NCBI GenBank assembly: GCA_964017195.1
Contig: OZ024894.1
Location: 3,986,847-4,050,846 of the forward strand
Source: Siderastrea radians
Taxonomy: Eukaryota; Cnidaria; Anthozoa; Scleractinia; Rhizangiidae
Length of the DNA: 64,000 bases
Reading direction: 5' to 3'
The position numbers and the translations under genes are program-made. Below the pieces are notes generated by a model. It saw nothing but the letters and a program-made list of their open reading frames with translations, had not been told where the DNA came from and made no database searches. This document shows positions 48,681-58,589 of this stretch, piece after piece (the first letter of the stretch is position 1; each line of letters opens with the position of its first letter).

Positions 48681-50300
48681 AACAAAAGAGTTGCCGGCGT
48701 GACTGGATTCATTCTCTGGTGTACTGACTTTTCACTGTTCGGCAACAATTTCAAGTGCAGTCCATCCTCGTTGATACAGTCAGCAAAAGTACAGAGCTAC
48801 GAGAATCCGTTTAGTTTGGCATATTTGTTTGGTGGTTTGGTTTATCTGACCTCTTCCGCACGTACATCTGACTCAAGGACCTAGGGAGAGCATCTTGGAT
48901 TGAGAAGGCCTGGAGAGAGAATTCTCTCTCCCCAATCCCCTCTCTTTCCTTCAGAATTTGCCTGGGGATTCACGATCAGTGCCCTTTCAATGGTTCCTTT
49001 AAGTTGCCCGCAGACCGCAGTGGAGGGTATGGTTTCTCTAGAACCGTGTGAACTCTGCTATAATTGTCTTGGAAGTGTTCGTAAGAGATTTTCAACTGTA
49101 GGTCTTCCTATTGTTGGATGCGAAGGAGCGCTTTAAGTCAATTTTTTAAATATCGATTCTTTCCAAACACTGTAAAGACAACTTGAAAACTCAACAACGC
49201 TTCGTGGGAGGGTTTTTATTTTGGACAAAATTGTATTTGATTGATATTTCGATCAAAAGCTTCTCTTGCTGTTAGAACATTTTAAGCAATGTAAGACATT
49301 GAAAAAGTCATGTTTAAGAATTTCTATGGTCAAACACTGTGGATTTCCCGTTATGGCCTTGTTTTCATCCTTTATTGCTTTCGCAATTACAGTTGCTTTA
49401 ACTTTGTAAGAATTAAAGGAAATTTCTCAGCGTGAAAGATGTGGATTTGAACTTTCAGTTGTTTTATTGATGAGATTTTAGTGAAAGAAAGGCACGTCTA
49501 CTACAGGCGTTTGGACCAGACAATAAAATGTTCATGTGCTTCACTGATTTGTTCCGAACACTTGATTTTCGGACGTTCAGTTTTGTCGGAAATTTGAACG
49601 GCCTAAAATTGTTGAAGTTAAAGTACTTGTACTCTTATGAAGTAAAGTATACCCATCATCACTGCGAGGATCCATGCATTCTCTTTAGATTGTCTTGTAG
49701 AAACTTACAGTTTACGCTGGCGTGAATTGTAATTGGTTGAATTCTGTTGAGTACGTGTAAATAATAATTTTCTCCCAGCGGTTATAGGGAATGTAGAGGA
49801 ACTTGCACCTTGTGGCAATTTGTTAGTGCGTTTCACATAATAATTCTGATGGAGTGGTCTTTAGAATCAGTGACTGCATCTTGCCAATCACATTCTTTAT
49901 GTCATTGTAAACCAACCAGATCTCGGACAAGGTTGCCAAAGTCAGTGAAAAGTCAGGAATTTTGTTTTTTAGGTTCCGCAATGAGTTTTTATCGTTAGTA
50001 AGGTAATGTTTTTTTGTTTTGTTTTATTTTGTTTTTCAAAAATGTTTTTGAATCAACTGTTTTTCTTTCCAACGTGTGAAGACACCACGTTCCACACCGT
50101 CAATTGAAACTTGGTTTTATTCGATTGATTCACCAGATAGGTGAGCTAGCCAACCTTTGCCAAGTAACAATGTAGATGTATAGATGTGCAGTTTGCGAGT
50201 TTTGTTATTCGTATGGAGAGGATAACATGTATGTAACTTGTAACCGATAAAGCTAATATATGGTGCGTAGGGTGACAAGAAATTCAAATAAATTCTTTCG
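48681..50300 (+). other. NEK1 3' untranslated region and downstream flank
   Basis: No further coding block is seen. AATAAA occurs at 49521 and 50289, either of which could end the transcript. The interval from about 50060 onward belongs to the segment duplicated at 58.6 kb. The exact transcript end cannot be set from sequence alone. Confidence 0.5.
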
Positions 50301-51303
50301 AATTAAGTTTTGTTTAGTTACTTCGGTTATGATTTTGGTTGGGTAAACGAGAAAACCAAAACTCTTTACAAACTGCGGTTTATATTGGGTTTAAAAACAA
50401 CAGATGGACAACAACTGCTTATGCCGCTCACCCAGGACAGATGCGGGGCATTTGTCCTCTGCGAAGGATTTCTTTTCAAATGCCTTCTTCGGGGCCGAAA
50501 ATGCAGGTCAAATCCCCCCCCTTTTATCCTTTCCTGCACCTCCCAACACCCCCCCCCCCCGCCCAACACCCCACACAGGGTATATATGTTGTAGTTCAAT
50601 TTTATCCTTGGTTCAATTTTATTTTCTTTTGTTTCATATTCATTATCATATATTAACAGAAAAACGAACAAAGGAATATAAAAATTGACCCAAGGATAAC
50701 ATTGAACTACATCATATATCAAAAGCACTGCATAACTAGTATGTACAGCATCTCGGTAAACAGCAAGAAAGGAAAGTGCAACGTTATAGCTTCATATTTG
50801 AATGGTCACAGTAACGTTTTTATCTACAGACTAAACAGACAACGACCACGCATAAAGATTGCCACGTTAAAAATGGTGTTAGATAGCTTTCAGTGGAATG
50901 CCAGGTTCTACTGCAGGATTCAAGGATTTTTATACCACTTTGGGATATTGGTACCACCACTTAGGGATATTGGTCGCACATAAAAGTTTTGAACACCTTT
51001 ATTAGAATTTGTTTTCGTATACCTGTTATCCTATGTATAATGTTTTGTGACAGGTGTTTTTTTTTTAAGGAAAAAAAAAGGTTCCTTCCAGATACATAGA
51101 AACCGTACGATGCACAAGACATTATTATTATTTATTATATAGACAAGAGTGTTTTAGTCGAAAATAGACCACTCGTAAAGTTCATACGAAACTACATCCG
51201 GGACTCGAGTGGCGTATTTTCCTTATCCTCATTAGTGAGCATATCGAAGACGTCAATTCCCACTCTTACACTGTAGTTTGTGCAAAAATACTCTTGTATA
51301 TAT

Positions 51304-51455
51304 AATAAAAAGAAAATAACACGGTGGCTTGAAGATATGAATTTTATTTTCTCGTGGTAGGAAACAATATTTTACTCGCTGCGCTCGTTCGAAAAATATT
51401 GTTTTTACCACTCGAAGATAAAATTTATATCTTCGCGCCGCCGTGTAATATCCTC
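51304..51455. mobile_element. MITE with ACACGGYGGC ends
   Basis: ACACGGTGGCTTGAAGATAT and ATATCTTCGCGCCGCCGTGT are inverted, with an inner pair TTTTCTCGTGGTA / TACCACTCGAAG. It is absent from duplication unit 2, where the flanking sequence is continuous near 59640-59680. Confidence 0.75.
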
Positions 51456-51602
51456 TATTTAATGCACTAAACATGTCCATGACTCCGCACGTTTCCACGT
51501 AACTTTTCAGCTGTTTCATGGCAGCTGACGGAAAATGTTTTAGAGCGCGACCGAGCATGCGTGATTAATTGACCATGAAGCCGCTGAGAGATATTGCATG
51601 GT

Positions 51603-51790
51603 ATAGACCTTTTTACGGATACAGCAGCCATATTGATTTTGTCCCTTGGGCATCCCATAATACGGGATTGATTCTATTATTGTGATAATGCTGCATTATC
51701 ACTACAAAAGAATAAATAAGTTTCAATGAGTACTATGTGATGCCCAGGGGCTAAAATCAATATGGCTGCTATATCGGTAAAAAGGTCTAT
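51603..51790. mobile_element. MITE with ATAGACCTTTTTAC ends, absent from the duplicate
   Basis: ATAGACCTTTTTACGGATAC on the left and its inverse GTAAAAAGGTCTAT on the right, with CAGCCATATTGATTTT / AAAATCAATATGGCTG inside. TGGTA lies at both borders. Unit 2 reads straight through (near 59850, TATCGGTACACTGC), so that copy is the empty site. Confidence 0.85.
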
Positions 51791-52287
51791 TGGTACACTG
51801 CTAGCTCGGTTCAGCGTTTTCAGTGAAAAGGAGAAGTCGGCCCAATGCTATCAGACCCAGTGATTCAAAGAATGGGACATTGTCATGACGATTTTCCAGC
51901 TTTTTGGTTAAAAATTTGCTAAGTCAATTTCTAAGCACCGTGTTCATACATGACTTGCTGCTTGACCACCAAGCGGACAATATCAAGTCAATTTTCGTAA
52001 GAAAGAGCTGCAATAAATTTTTGAAGAAGTTAAAAGGGAGCCCCGTTTTCTTCAGGTTGGAACTCGCTTCTTCATGTTCATCTGTAGCGAAACACACTCA
52101 TTAGTTTCCGTGAACTAAACAACAAGACTGGGAAATTATTTTTAGGTTTCTCTAGATTGCACTTTTGGCTGTCAGAGTGAAACAAAATGCGTCACCCGAT
52201 GCAAATACATCCATTGTTGATGTCAATTTGCAAACATTTGGTCGTCAAGGAAGTGCAACCGCTGAACGATCATGTTCTCTTAATTCC

Positions 52288-54090
52288 ATGGAGGCTGCTC
52301 AGAATTCAGAAGATGATTCTACAAACATTTCACAGATTTCTGGCTTTGAACACTTATCATTGGGTTGCGTGAAAGAGCTAGACACGAAACGAAAACACGA
52401 AGGTCCGTGCGATATAACTTTGGTGGTTAGCGATGCGGGGAAAGAGTTCAAAGCTCACAGGGATGTGTTAGCCGAGGCGAGTCCCTTCTTTGAAAAGTTG
52501 TTTAACTCTGATATGAAGGAAAGGAACGAAGAAGTTATTCAAATTGGGATTGTAAGCGAATCTGTTATGAGAGATGTTCTACAGTTTGTGTACACTAGAA
52601 GTGTCGAGATATTGACTCCACAGCACGCAGAAGAACTAATCGTAGCAGCCGATTATCTTGCCCTTTCACACCTCAAGAACTTCGCTGGACGGTTTCTGGT
52701 AAAAACGGTTTGTGTTTCAAACTGTATATCGCACTTAGACTTTGCCGAAAACTATAACTGCGAAGAGCTTGTTGATTTTACGAAGAATTTCATCCACGCC
52801 AACTTTTCGGCTGTAGCGGAATGCGAAGAGTTTTTAAATATTACGAGCCAGGAAGTCGAAAAATGGATTTCAAGTGACGAAATTAATGTGTCTACTGAAG
52901 AAGAAGTTTTTGAGATCATCTGTCGATGGATCAAGCACAACAAAGAGGAACGAAGCCCACAGTTTAACGAGCTTTTCAGTCACGTACGGCTGTTTGACAT
53001 ATCGCGTGAGTATTTGTCCAAAAAGATCATGGAAGAAAGTCTCGTTAAAAACTATAAAGAGTGTCTAACAAGCGTGACGAGTGCAATATCCTGGTTGGAT
53101 CGCACGCGCGAAGAACCAGTGGATCTTCCAACGACACAATCGACGAGAAAATCGATCGGCGAAAAACCCGTCATTGTAATCGCAGGAAGGACGATCGTGT
53201 GTTATCGTCCTGACACCGATACATGGTATGAATTACCTGAATGTCCTTCGAAGCCGGGAACACGGGAAATTCTTGCATCCAGAGGTGATAAAGTAGATAA
53301 GCTTGATAGTAAATCTCTCTTCCTTAGTTTTGAACAGTATGACCCACTTCTTAACCGTTGGAGTTCATTAACCATGCCAAGAATACCGGAGAGGCGTGAC
53401 GAGCTCATGTCTGTAACAGTGACTGGAGAAAATACTTACGCTGTGACCATTTTATGTGATGTTTGGAAGTACAGCAAGAAGTCTGGTTCATGGGAAGTCA
53501 TTCGGTGTCCTTCCCGGCAGTATTTACCTTGTGTTGTTTGTGAAGACAAATTTGTCTATTTTATGGGAGGTAAATCATCATATTATTTGGAAACTACTGA
53601 AACCACCAGAGTGGACACAGTGGAGAAGAAAAAGGAAACATTGGCTCCTATGCAAATACCAAGGGTTGAAGCGATAGGCGTAGCTGCTCACGGAAAGATT
53701 TTTGTTTTTGGAGGAGTGAACGATTCATCTTGTGAGGTGTACAGTAAAGAGACAAACCAATGGCAGATCATAGCAAGCTGTCTGTCTTGTTATATGCCTT
53801 ACAACTCCCTCTATTCTGGTCCTAGCACTTGTGCGCTGAGTCATGGAACAAAACTGTATTTGGTAGGAAAGCAGGGCCTTTGGCGGTTTCCTAAGCGGGG
53901 AGACAAAATAACCCCCGGCTTTGAGTGCTATGATATTGAAAGAAATACGTGGACTGGGATACCCATACCTGTGTGTGCACGTTTTGACAGTTTGCATTCC
54001 AGCTTGTCAGCTTGTTCTGTTAGAATTCCCCAAAGAACAATTAATAGTTTACGTACGCTTAAAATTGACAATGAAATAATGAATATATGA
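52288..54090 (+). CDS. BTB-BACK-kelch protein, 600 aa
   Basis: The frame is open from 52165 with no ATG before 52288, where CCATGG gives a good start context, so I choose that. An acceptor-like GGCTGTCAG at 52170-52178, kept in the duplicate, may mark a 5' UTR intron. Residues 34-139 form the BTB domain (CDITLVV, then HRDVLAEASPFFEKLF). Residues 144-250 form the BACK domain (EEFLNITSQEVEKWISSDEINV). Residues 290-580 hold degenerate kelch repeats with W-Y and FGG motifs (YFMGG, FVFGG). Such proteins usually bring substrates to CUL3 ubiquitin ligases through the BTB domain. The last residues and stop codon come from an inserted repeat. I do not assign a specific KLHL ortholog. Confidence 0.9.
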   Translation: MEAAQNSEDDSTNISQISGFEHLSLGCVKELDTKRKHEGPCDITLVVSDAGKEFKAHRDVLAEASPFFEKLFNSDMKERNEEVIQIGIVSESVMRDVLQFVYTRSVEILTPQHAEELIVAADYLALSHLKNFAGRFLVKTVCVSNCISHLDFAENYNCEELVDFTKNFIHANFSAVAECEEFLNITSQEVEKWISSDEINVSTEEEVFEIICRWIKHNKEERSPQFNELFSHVRLFDISREYLSKKIMEESLVKNYKECLTSVTSAISWLDRTREEPVDLPTTQSTRKSIGEKPVIVIAGRTIVCYRPDTDTWYELPECPSKPGTREILASRGDKVDKLDSKSLFLSFEQYDPLLNRWSSLTMPRIPERRDELMSVTVTGENTYAVTILCDVWKYSKKSGSWEVIRCPSRQYLPCVVCEDKFVYFMGGKSSYYLETTETTRVDTVEKKKETLAPMQIPRVEAIGVAAHGKIFVFGGVNDSSCEVYSKETNQWQIIASCLSCYMPYNSLYSGPSTCALSHGTKLYLVGKQGLWRFPKRGDKITPGFECYDIERNTWTGIPIPVCARFDSLHSSLSACSVRIPQRTINSLRTLKIDNEIMNI

Positions 54091-54483
54091 ATATCATATA
54101 TTTGAACTGAGGGACGAAGAATTAAATGTAAAGAAGATCATCGCAGTTATAGATGCAACTTCTGCAGTTGCGAAAAGATTATAACTGCGATGATCTTGTT
54201 TACATTTAATTCTTTATCCCGCAGTTTAAATATATGATATTCATATATTCATTATTTCATCTTTATCCTTCACGGCGTGGGTTTATAACTAACCGACTCA
54301 ATGACCAGTTCCCAGTTGGCTTACTAGCTCAGTTGGCTAGAGCGCTGCACCGGTTCGAATCCCGTACAAGCCTGAATTTTTGTTTGTTTGTTTGTTTGTT
54401 TGTTTGTTCTTTTCAGGCTTTTCTTTTCGCAACTGCAGGGAAACAACTACAACTGTAGCTGTGACGATCTTTTTTACATTTAA
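54069..54483 (+). mobile_element. tRNA-like repeat insertion in the BTB-kelch stop codon
   Basis: TTAAAATTGA flanks it on both sides (54059-54068 and 54484-54493), giving a target duplication of 10 to 12 bp. It holds an inverted pair (54070-54149 with 54179-54258) and then a forward copy of the 248-bp tRNA-like repeat, including A box TAGCTCAGTTGGCTAGAGC and B box GGTTCGAATCC, and a TTTG microsatellite at 54380-54407. The tRNA core is shortened between the boxes. Confidence 0.85.
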
Positions 54484-55518
54484 TTAAAATTGATAAGTAA
54501 ACTTCTTTGCTAGGTTATTGTAACAAGGGCTTTATTTATTTTTATACGAATTCGTATGAAGTACGTACCTCAGTGGTAACAAATTTTCCTCATGTGCAGC
54601 TTTTACGACTGAACTTTGGTTATCCTAGCTATTCGCTGCTAGTGGGTAAAGTCTAGAGTCCAGCCCAACAGGTAACCACCAACCACGTTCTCGGCCAAGC
54701 TCCTTCCACATATTCAAACTCGACGGGACTTTTGAAAATAGTGCGATCATCATTTGTTTTCGTCAGTATATTTTTCATCTCGTCATTAACATAAATCCAT
54801 CAGAAATTAAGGTGAAATTAAGAAAACACTAGCAAGAATTATTTCTGGAATGTTTATTGTGCTGGAAAAGAAAGCTTATCAAGTACGAGATGAATAAACC
54901 GCAAGCCGTGACGGTAATCAATTCTGTGGTTTGTGGTTTTTTTTTTTTTAATGGTTTGATCTCGCTTCTGATAAGCTACGGCAAAGAGAAACATTCCAAA
55001 AATAATTATTAGTGTTCATGTTTTTCTTAGCTGTACAGTAAATTATATAGTTTAGCAACGTTATAGTTAAAGTTATTTGGTTAATTTTCACGGACTCTGT
55101 CATTTAGAAAGCGTAGCAATTACTGGAAAAAATCATTCGAGTGCTGAATTAGATATTTGCTTTTGAAAAACGTCAACCCAGTACGGATGGGCATGTGTGT
55201 ATCGATCGAACGGCGTAGAACAAGAAAGGACAAAGGGGTATGCATAGAATCAACTATCTTTGCGCGAGTATCGATATTTTTTGGGCAACCCAAATATCGA
55301 TGTTATCAAGGGGTGTCTGTAAAACCCGGAACACCCCGGAACACCCCGAAACATCCCCGGAACACCCCCAGAACAGCCCGGAACACCCCGGAACAACCCT
55401 GGAACACCCCTGGAACATCCCATAATACCCCCGAACACCCTCGAAACCCCCGGAACACCAAAAATAGTGGTCAGCGGTCAGACTGCTCACGAATCAACTC
55501 ATCTCCACTCAAGTGAAA

Positions 55519-56280
55519 TCACATACCTTGAACTTCACTGTCATTTTCATCCTGAACTGATTCTTTCAACAAGTCACCGTCAATACCACATGGGATTGTG
55601 TTTGTCGCAGGAGAGCCGCCCCAAATTTCATTTAGGAGATCGAAATTCTCCTTAACAATTTTTCCGCTGCCACTACGACTTCCCTTGTTCACCGCAGTCC
55701 GGTAATCTTGACGAATGTTCTTTATCTTTTCTTTGACTCTTTCATATCCTTTCTTGATTGCCAACTTTTCCTCATCAATTTTAGATTTGAAACTTTGGTA
55801 TTCCTCTTTGCCCATATCCTTAATACTTGTTTCCGTTTCGGTAACGCTTGGCGTTCCAAATTCATCAGGATACAAAGTCGCCATACATCGTCTCACTTCC
55901 GTGTACAGTGCCTGGAGATCAGCTTCAAAGTCGACACCGTGAAAGTCACAGGTCGACTTATACTCTCGCAAAAACTTGAGCATCTCCTCAACTTTTTCAA
56001 CTGACCATACCCACTTTGTTTTCTTGTTTTCTTTGTGCTTTTTCTGGATCAGATTCGAATCAGTTGACATCTTTCGTTTTTTCCCGCCAGATTCACGAGA
56101 TTGCAAATCATCATTTTTGTCCAGTCCGGATGTTTGATTTGACTCGTCGTCATAATTCGGTGTGGAAGAACGAAATACGAGCGGACTCGCCGACCTTGGA
56201 GTAGAAATATTTTCGGTTTCTGGCAAAGAAACTCTCCATTTAGCCCCACGGCCAGCACCACTGTGTGTGCGATCCGCCAT
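55519..56280 (-). CDS. Myb/SANT-like DNA-binding protein, 253 aa, transposon-borne
   Basis: This is one uninterrupted frame with ATG at 56280-56278. Residues 67-88 are strongly basic (KKRK, KKHKENKK), a likely nuclear signal. A Myb/SANT-like trihelix begins at about residue 90 with W90 and W92 (KWVWSVEKVEEMLKFL), and residues 170-227 end with IRQDYRTAVNKGSRSGSG and FDLLNEIWGG. This is typical of Myb/SANT-like proteins that are abundant in cnidarian and fish genomes and often derive from Harbinger-type transposons, where the Myb-like protein binds the element ends. It lies inside the inverted repeats at 55311-58283, which supports that origin. A domesticated host role is possible but unsupported. 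Confidence 0.8.
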   Translation of the reverse strand: MADRTHSGAGRGAKWRVSLPETENISTPRSASPLVFRSSTPNYDDESNQTSGLDKNDDLQSRESGGKKRKMSTDSNLIQKKHKENKKTKWVWSVEKVEEMLKFLREYKSTCDFHGVDFEADLQALYTEVRRCMATLYPDEFGTPSVTETETSIKDMGKEEYQSFKSKIDEEKLAIKKGYERVKEKIKNIRQDYRTAVNKGSRSGSGKIVKENFDLLNEIWGGSPATNTIPCGIDGDLLKESVQDENDSEVQGM

Positions 56281-56349
56281 GATGGCCGTTTGTTGTCAAC
56301 CTTCAAAGGGTCTGGAAACAAGTAAAAAGTTGTCCCGAGTAGGCGAGTT

Positions 56350-56573
56350 ATCCCTAGCAGAGCGTTTACAAGGCGCTAGGGTTACCCTAGCACCTAGGGT
56401 AACCCTAGCACTCAGCTAGGGTTACCCTAGGTGCTAGGGTAACCCTAGCTGCCTTGTAAACACGTCGATGAAAAAAAGAAGAAATGTGGGAGCGCTAGGG
56501 TAACCCTCCTGCTAGGGTAACCCTAGGTGCTAGGGTAACCCGCCTGCTTGTAAACAGGCCCTAAGCCGAAGAC
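56350..56573. mobile_element. MITE with GTTTACAAG ends and CTAGGGTTACCC palindrome arrays
   Basis: GCGTTTACAAGGCGCTAGGG on the left and GCTTGTAAACAGGCCCTAA on the right are inverted. Between them CTAGGGTAACCCTAG-type palindromes occur about seven times. It has the same plan as 5145-5564, which has GTTTACATG ends and AGGATCTTCCTAG units. It lies about 70 bp from the start codon of the Myb/SANT-like gene. Confidence 0.75.
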
Positions 56574-56574
56574 C

Positions 56575-58040
56575 TCCGAAGATTCTCAATTGTTCATAAG
56601 ACTTTTGCGAATCACCCTGAGATTTCCGAGCATTTCAAGAATGCTTTGAATATTTTCGAAACTTTTAAGAACAGCGAAAAAACCATTAATTAATGGAAAA
56701 ATATATCAGGCACGTGACCTTCATATCAATAACTTGCGATTTTCAGCGATATGAAAATGTGACAGTTGAACTGTTAATTCTGCATTGATTTTTCTCGTGC
56801 GAGGTTTGCATTATCACGTTCAAAAAACAGGTGTGACCTCAAGGACATAACAAAGCCAAATGATACTGTGTCACGCAATGCTATAAGGTCCTTATTCCGA
56901 GGTCACACGATCGTCATCGTTTTATTTCCACAGGCGCATGGGAATGTTTGGCCGCCGGTTCGTTACGCTAATATATACACCTCATTTAAAAAACCTCAGT
57001 TTCTATTAATTTGAAGTATCATACCGTAGCCATGAGTGCTTCAGGAATGTTAAAATCCGAGAACGTTTTTCCATGTCTAATAAATTCACATCTTGCAGCT
57101 TTCTTTTGTCATATTTGAATGACAACGTTTTTGCAGTTAGGCCTGCATATATTTTTGGTTAACAAAAGGGCGTAGCTCGGAAGATAAATGAGTAGGAGAA
57201 ATGTGCGCCTGCAAAAAAGTACTCACTATAATTTTGTAGAGGTATCCGAGGGCTTATAATGTAGGATGTCACAACGTAACCCGGGAGCAAACGGATCGAA
57301 CGAGTTTACACTTTTATAGCGAGAAAAGGAACAAGTATTTTATTTACTTTCACAAGATCTAGTTAGACTTTAAGAGAAAAACTTCAGTAAACGAAAAAAG
57401 GAAAATATCAACAATGAGAGTACATATCACATTTCCTTGAACTTTGCAAAGTTTGTGTGCTCCATCAATAAGCCAACTTTATACGTTGCGATAAACCTTG
57501 AGTTACAACTTACTTCTCAAAACTATTCAAACATTTTTCTAATTGGTCTTTAGAAGGAACGGCGGTGTTTCTTTGCCCAGTTCGTACAGTAACAGCACGT
57601 GGGGCACTTATTGAGAAAATGCGGTAGTACTAGCTACATAAATTGAAAGGAACAGCCTTTACGGAAACAAAATAAATCCTATAGACGTTTAGCAGCCTGC
57701 AAAATCTGTTTTGTTTTGCGTGCAAAATCTGTCACGCAATGCCCAAGAGTAAGTTTTCGCGACCGTGACGAGTTATATGGTGAATTGAATTATTATTCGG
57801 GATGCCCACCGCCAGAATTTTACTTATAGACGTCACATCGGTTTGTCGAGAGTAATAATGCAGATCTCGCATGAGTTACAACAACTTCAATAATTGAATT
57901 GAAATATTCAAACTCAAATCTTTGTCGATCTAAAGGACACCAATGTTTTTTATTTTATTTTTGTCATTTTGTCTTCGGGTGATCCGCAAAGGTCTTCGGA
58001 AAAATTCGGAAATCTTCGTTAATCTTCGGAGGTCCTTGGG
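56575..58040. mobile_element. Inner inverted-repeat unit with CCTCCGAAGATT ends
   Basis: CGAAGACCTCCGAAGATTCTC (56576) is inverted at 58016-58037 (AATCTTCGGAGGTCC). TTTTGCGAATCACCCTGAG (56604) is inverted at 57975 (CTTCGGGTGATCCGCAAAGG). The interior (56640-57970) contains no credible ORF. It may be a separate element nested in the 3-kb transposon or the transposon's own subterminal repeat. Confidence 0.6.
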
Positions 58041-58589
58041 TCAGTCTATGCGTGAGCGGTCTGACCGCTGACCACTATTTTTGGTGTGCAAGAGTGTTCC
58101 AGGCCGTAGTGAGGGTATTCCGGGGCATTATGGGATGTTACGGGGTATTATGGGATGTTCCAGGGGTGTTCCGGGGTTGCTCCGGGCTGTTCCGGGCTGT
58201 TCCGGTGGTGTTCCGGGGGTGTTCCGAGGTGTTCCGGGGTGTTCCGGGGTGTTCCAGGTGTGTTCCGGATTTTACAGACACCCATTAAATTCTGCTCTAA
58301 AGCAACCCAAAGGGCAAAACCACGGTCTAAATCTATTAATTTCAATGTATATGCCAATTCTAATGTTTTAATATTACACGTTTTAAAAACGTTGGTCTTT
58401 GTAAATAATCTCAAGGAGGCATATAGTACAAACTAATTAAAATTACCCTCTTGGAGACGCGGTCTTGGTTAGACCTCGTTTAAATAGCCGACCCAGAGAG
58501 TTTAGTTAGATTCATAGGGGAAGTTGTTTAGTACTTGGAAAGAGGTTCACGAAATGCTTTATGTTGATTGTGCGAATTGCCACAGTATT

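Larger units (their letters stand above)
50060..54830 (+). repeat. Segmental duplication, unit 1 (partner 58590-61920)
   Basis: Matching landmarks in the same order: AACCGATAAAGCTAATATAT (50250 and 58796), AACAGCAAGA then GGAAAGTGCAACG (50760 and 59290), TTTCATGGCAGCTGACGG (51516 and 59707), GACCACCAAGCGGACAATA (51964 and 60069), then the BTB-kelch coding region and a 3' flank to about 54800. Unit 1 has the complete gene plus several later insertions. Confidence 0.85.
55311..58283. mobile_element. 3-kb composite transposon with minisatellite terminal inverted repeats
   Basis: The left end (55311-55492) starts GGGTGTCTGTAAAACC, runs through about ten units of GGAACACCCC type, and ends in TGGTCAGCGGTCAGACTGCT. 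The right end (58050-58283) is the inverse: GACCGCTGACCACTATTTTT, then GGTGTTCC units, then TTTTACAGACACCC. Between them are a minus-strand Myb/SANT-like gene, a palindromic MITE and a second inverted pair. I see no transposase, so it is probably non-autonomous or decayed. The target duplication is not clear (left flank ATCAAG, right flank ATTAAA). Confidence 0.8.

Noticed and set aside
52165..52287. N-terminal extension of the BTB-kelch protein
   Set aside because: The frame is open but has no ATG before 52288; the extension would need a non-ATG start or an upstream exon that I cannot see.
55157..55516. 119-aa Thr/Pro/Asn-rich ORF
   Set aside because: It is the translated minisatellite end of the transposon; the same holds for Gly/Cys/Val-rich ORFs at 58052-58436.
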